From contig NC_064433.1 of NCBI RefSeq assembly GCF_023343835.1, positions 52,418,871 to 52,482,870 on the forward strand: a DNA stretch of 64,000 nt, written 5' to 3'. The translations under genes and the position numbers were made by a program. This document shows positions 61,601 to 64,000 of this stretch, piece after piece (position 1 is the stretch's first letter; every line of letters starts with the position of its first letter). The DNA comes from Lagopus muta (Eukaryota > Chordata > Aves > Galliformes > Phasianidae). The notes below the pieces were generated by a model. That model saw only the letters and a list, made by a program, of their open reading frames with translations. It ran no database searches and was not told where the DNA came from.

Positions 61601-63640
61601 TTTATTGTTTTGAATGTAATAAAGTGCTTAGATTATTAGTAGATATCAACAGGCTGAACTACATTTGTCTGAGTGGAGAATTCTTTCTGGTACACCTCAG
61701 ACCCTGAACTTTTCTTTCTAAAAGTAGTCTTAGGGAATGCTGTTTGCAAACAACAATATTCTGCCACAAAATGACTCTACTGTTTGAGAGGAAGCTGTAG
61801 GTTTGACCACTGGACAGATATGTTCAGTTTTTTGAATATAACTTGTAGAGACTTGTGTTAATCCCATAGACTGAAACAAAATGAAGAAGTCTCTTAGAAA
61901 TCTGCTTATTTCCTAGATGCATTGGTGGCTATGGAAAAAGCTATGAAACGGGACAAAATCATAGTGAACGATCGCCAGCTAGCATGTGCCAGGATTGCCT
62001 CTGTGGAGGGACAGGATTACTTGAAGGGAATGGCAGCTGCTGGAAACTATGCGTGGGTCAACCGCTCTTCTATGACTTTCTTAACAAGACAGGTATGAGC
62101 AGAGTTGCCTCTGATGTAAATGGTCTGGTGCTCATCATGCTTTATCCAAGGCGTATGGAATACACAGTAGCTGCATAACAGAGTCATAGAATCACCAAGG
62201 CTGGAAAAGATTGCCAGGGTCATCCAGTCCAACGTCCATCTGTCACCAATATTTCCTGGAAGAGGAAGGTGCAAGAAGATTCTCCTTTTTAAACTACCAA
62301 AACCATCTTTCTCAGAGTTGCCAGAATTTGTTTAGCTGATAACAGATTGAATTCTAATGTTAAAGCTGTTGATGGGCAGATAAGTCTAGACAGTCTATTT
62401 CTGTCACACTCTGCACTCAATTTCCTCGTGGCTGAAACTGACTGAGGGTTCTTACCTGCCATGCCAAGTGTTTAGGTCACTGGTTTATCACTGGCTTATC
62501 AGTAAGAGACGTTTTCATGCAAATCTGTTCCTGAGTGTTTATACCAACTGGGCAAAGAACCCTTTGAGGGCAGCCCTGCAGAGAAGGACTTGAAGGCCCC
62601 GGTGGATGAGAAGCTGGACATGAGGCAGCAGTGTGTGCTTGCAGCCTGGAAGGCCAAGGCCAGGCTGGATGTGGCGCTGGGCAGCCTGGTCTGGTGGTTG
62701 GTGACCCTGTGCATAGCAGGGGGGTTGAAACTAGGTGATCTTTGAGGTCCTTTTCAACCCAGGCCATTCTATGATTTTAATTTTTTAAAGTATTTTTTAG
62801 CTTCTGCGCGTACACTGCAATTCTCCTCTTGTATTCCATGTCACGGTTTGTTCTCATTTTAGGCTTTTGCCAAAGTCTTCAACACAACCCCAGATGACCT
62901 CGATATGCACGTTATCTACGATGTGTCTCACAACATTGCCAAAGTGGAGCAACACGTAGTGGACGGGAAGGAAAGGACTCTACTGGTGCACAGAAAAGGA
63001 TCAACCAGAGCCTTCCCTCCTCACCATCCTCTTATTGCTGTTGATTATCAAGTAAGTTTAGCTGTAGGAGAAGGAAAACGGAAATTTTGGATGAATCAGA
63101 TAATTTTAGAGTGTTTAACAGAGATCTAAACTCTGTGAGTTCCTTTCTTTGAGGTAATAGCACTGGAAATCTTATGGAATGGCAAAATTCTGCTTATGTG
63201 TGTATTATTTGATCTTTGGAATATTGAACTCAGTCTTGCACTCCACAATTGCAGTGGCTGAAAAGTCATGAAGGTTTTATATCTATGGCAGGCTGCAGTC
63301 ATTTGCTTTGTCTGTCTGTTGGAGCCAAGTCTTTTTGATACACTGGTGTACATCTTTCAGTGCATTTTGGTCTCCAGAATCCTTCATACCAGGCACCTAA
63401 GGCAAGTGGGGATGCTCTGAGGGAATGTAAATCTAGCCGCTTCTTTTGGAGATGTAACTCCTCTCAGTCGTTTATTAATGAGTTGCTTGGGCTTTTGCTT
63501 GGTGAATTAAGACTTGTTTGCATCCACAGCTGACTGGACAGCCTGTTCTGATTGGTGGGACTATGGGCACATGTAGCTACGTTCTTACTGGCACAGAGCA
63601 AGGCATGACTGAGACGTTCGGAACTACTTGCCACGGAGCT
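55401..63640 (+). CDS. RTCB: RTCB (RNA-splicing ligase RtcB homologue), coding exons 1-10, 3' part outside window
   Basis: Catalytic subunit of the tRNA-splicing ligase complex. It joins 2',3'-cyclic-phosphate and 5'-OH RNA ends in a GTP- and Mn2+-dependent reaction, in tRNA splicing and in XBP1 mRNA splicing. Exons: 55401-55493, 55577-55655, 56354-56421, 58093-58192, 59362-59518, 59736-59892, 60966-61125, 61917-62092, 62863-63051, 63530-63640. Together they give 430 codons in one frame, of about 505 in the human protein, and the codon numbering stays in register with human. Metal ligands Asp119 and Cys122 (GFDINCGV), His227 (GAGNHYAE), His259 ([11 protein letters not shown]) and His353 (YDVSHNIAK) are present. 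So is His428 (TTCHGA), the guanylylated residue. The start ATG follows GGAGCTACC, and the protein begins [14 protein letters not shown]. The last exons lie beyond position 64000. Sequence conservation is very high. Confidence 0.97.
55715..56215 (-). mobile_element. CR1 LINE fragment in RTCB intron 2
   Basis: Complement of CR1 ORF2: the minus strand reads [20 protein letters not shown] and [16 protein letters not shown] at 55832-55725. On the plus strand, upstream ORF2 sequence follows (GGCCCTAGGCCTGGATGCAG, CCCAGGGTACAATTGGCTTT, TGTACTTGGCC-like TGTGCACTTGGCCGTATTGA). The 3' terminal repeat is missing, so it is truncated at both ends. It starts about 60 bp after exon 2, inside or at the edge of the CpG-rich region. 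Confidence 0.9.
61300..61440 (+). mobile_element. Diverged CR1 3' fragment
   Basis: TTCTTGGAGATATTCAGAAC, CCTGAGCAGCCTTGTCCAAC and CCCAGAAGTCCCTTCTAAAC match the sense strand of a CR1 3' end. RTCB intron 7. Confidence 0.75.
62178..62265 (-). mobile_element. Short CR1 3' fragment
   Basis: GAGTCATAGAATCACCAAGG, CTGGAAAAGATTGCCAGGG and TCATCCAGTCCAACG: minus-strand CR1 3' end in RTCB intron 8. Confidence 0.88.
62545..62778 (+). mobile_element. Internally deleted CR1 fragment
   Basis: Sense-strand ORF2 landmarks (GCAGAGAAGGACTTGAAGG, GAAGCTGGACATGAGGCAGC) run directly into the 3' end (GGTTGAAACTAGGTGATCTT, TTTTCAACCCAGGCCATTC, TATGATTTTAAT), so several hundred bases are deleted. RTCB intron 8, 84 bp before exon 9. 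Confidence 0.9.
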
Positions 63641-64000
63641 GTAAGTGAAAAAGCATTTCAGGAAGATGTTTGGATGGGAAAATCATCCAGTGAACAGGGT
63701 TGTTAAAGGGTCCTTCAGTGTCTGATTCATTTGTTGGTAATACAGGGGTTCTTACCACTGTAGTCCAAGAAAATTCAGGGGGTGCTCCTTTATATGAAGC
63801 AAAGGCTAATACGACTGTGTCAAGAATGATCTCCTTTTTCAAAATCCCAGTATTTGAGCTAACAAGAACAACTCATGATGCTAAGACTGTTTATATAAAA
63901 TTCCTCAGTAGCTGGAAGAAGATATTTTCTCCTTTTTTAACGTTGTGCAACAAGGATGACTGAGGAAAAGAAACAGTTTCTAGTAAAACTGAATCATGAG
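63641..64000. other. RTCB intron 10 (partial), right edge
   Basis: Begins with the donor GTAAGTGAA after exon 10 and shows no further RTCB exon. The residues expected after TTCHGA (GRALSR...) are not encoded before 64000. An open plus-strand frame at 63700-63963 has no recognisable motif. Confidence 0.7.

Larger units (their letters stand above)
55656..63529. other. Introns of RTCB
   Basis: Nine introns, 83 bp (55494-55576) to about 1.7 kb (56422-58092). CR1 fragments in introns 2, 7 and 8 are listed separately. The intron 3, 4, 6 and 9 sequences show nothing recognised beyond T-runs (for example near 56970-56992). Confidence 0.55.

Noticed and set aside
1-64000. CRISPR arrays, bacterial operons, rRNA/tRNA genes, endogenous retrovirus with paired LTRs
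   Set aside because: None were seen. The short repeats are CR1 ends or microsatellites, and no retroviral gene order was recognised.

Overview
The window looks like avian nuclear DNA, most likely from a galliform such as chicken. Genes are split by GT..AG introns. Nearly all interspersed repeats are CR1 LINE fragments with the avian-type 3' end (runs of ATTCTATG or its complement). The gene order FBXO7 - BPIFC-type gene(s) - RTCB matches the human chromosome 22 neighbourhood. The species cannot be fixed from sequence alone.

Layout. (1) 1-2240: relics of two DNA transposons, a hAT transposase tail (minus strand) and a decayed mariner (plus strand). They lie in FBXO7 sequence downstream of the last exon visible here. 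(2) 2601-9797, minus strand: FBXO7 coding exons 1-6, covering the ubiquitin-like and FP/PI31-type domains. The F-box and C-terminal exons lie off the left edge. A CpG-rich promoter region covers the first exon. (3) 10-17 kb: intergenic DNA with CR1 pieces. (4) 17091-35599, plus: a complete 15-exon BPI-fold gene (copy A, BPIFC-like, 481 codons). (5) 35.6-42 kb: intergenic, holding a roughly 2.1 kb CR1 that still shows reverse-transcriptase sequence. (6) 42086-54936, plus: a second complete 15-exon BPI-fold gene (copy B, 469 codons). (7) 55401-63640, plus: RTCB, the tRNA-splicing RNA ligase. Its first ten coding exons (430 codons, all metal and guanylate-binding residues) are here; the last exons lie off the right edge. 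Its CpG-rich promoter begins about 100 bp after the copy B poly(A) signal.

FBXO7 and RTCB are conserved housekeeping genes. Between them sit two secreted lipid-binding-type genes that arose by an old tandem duplication: exon phases are identical at every junction and lengths differ only in exons 1, 7 and 15. The proteins are only about half identical in the exons I aligned by eye. No bacterial-type features, CRISPR arrays, rRNA or tRNA genes, or paired LTRs were seen. All exon boundaries were derived by hand from splice consensus, frame continuity and recalled family sequences; none is backed by transcript data here.
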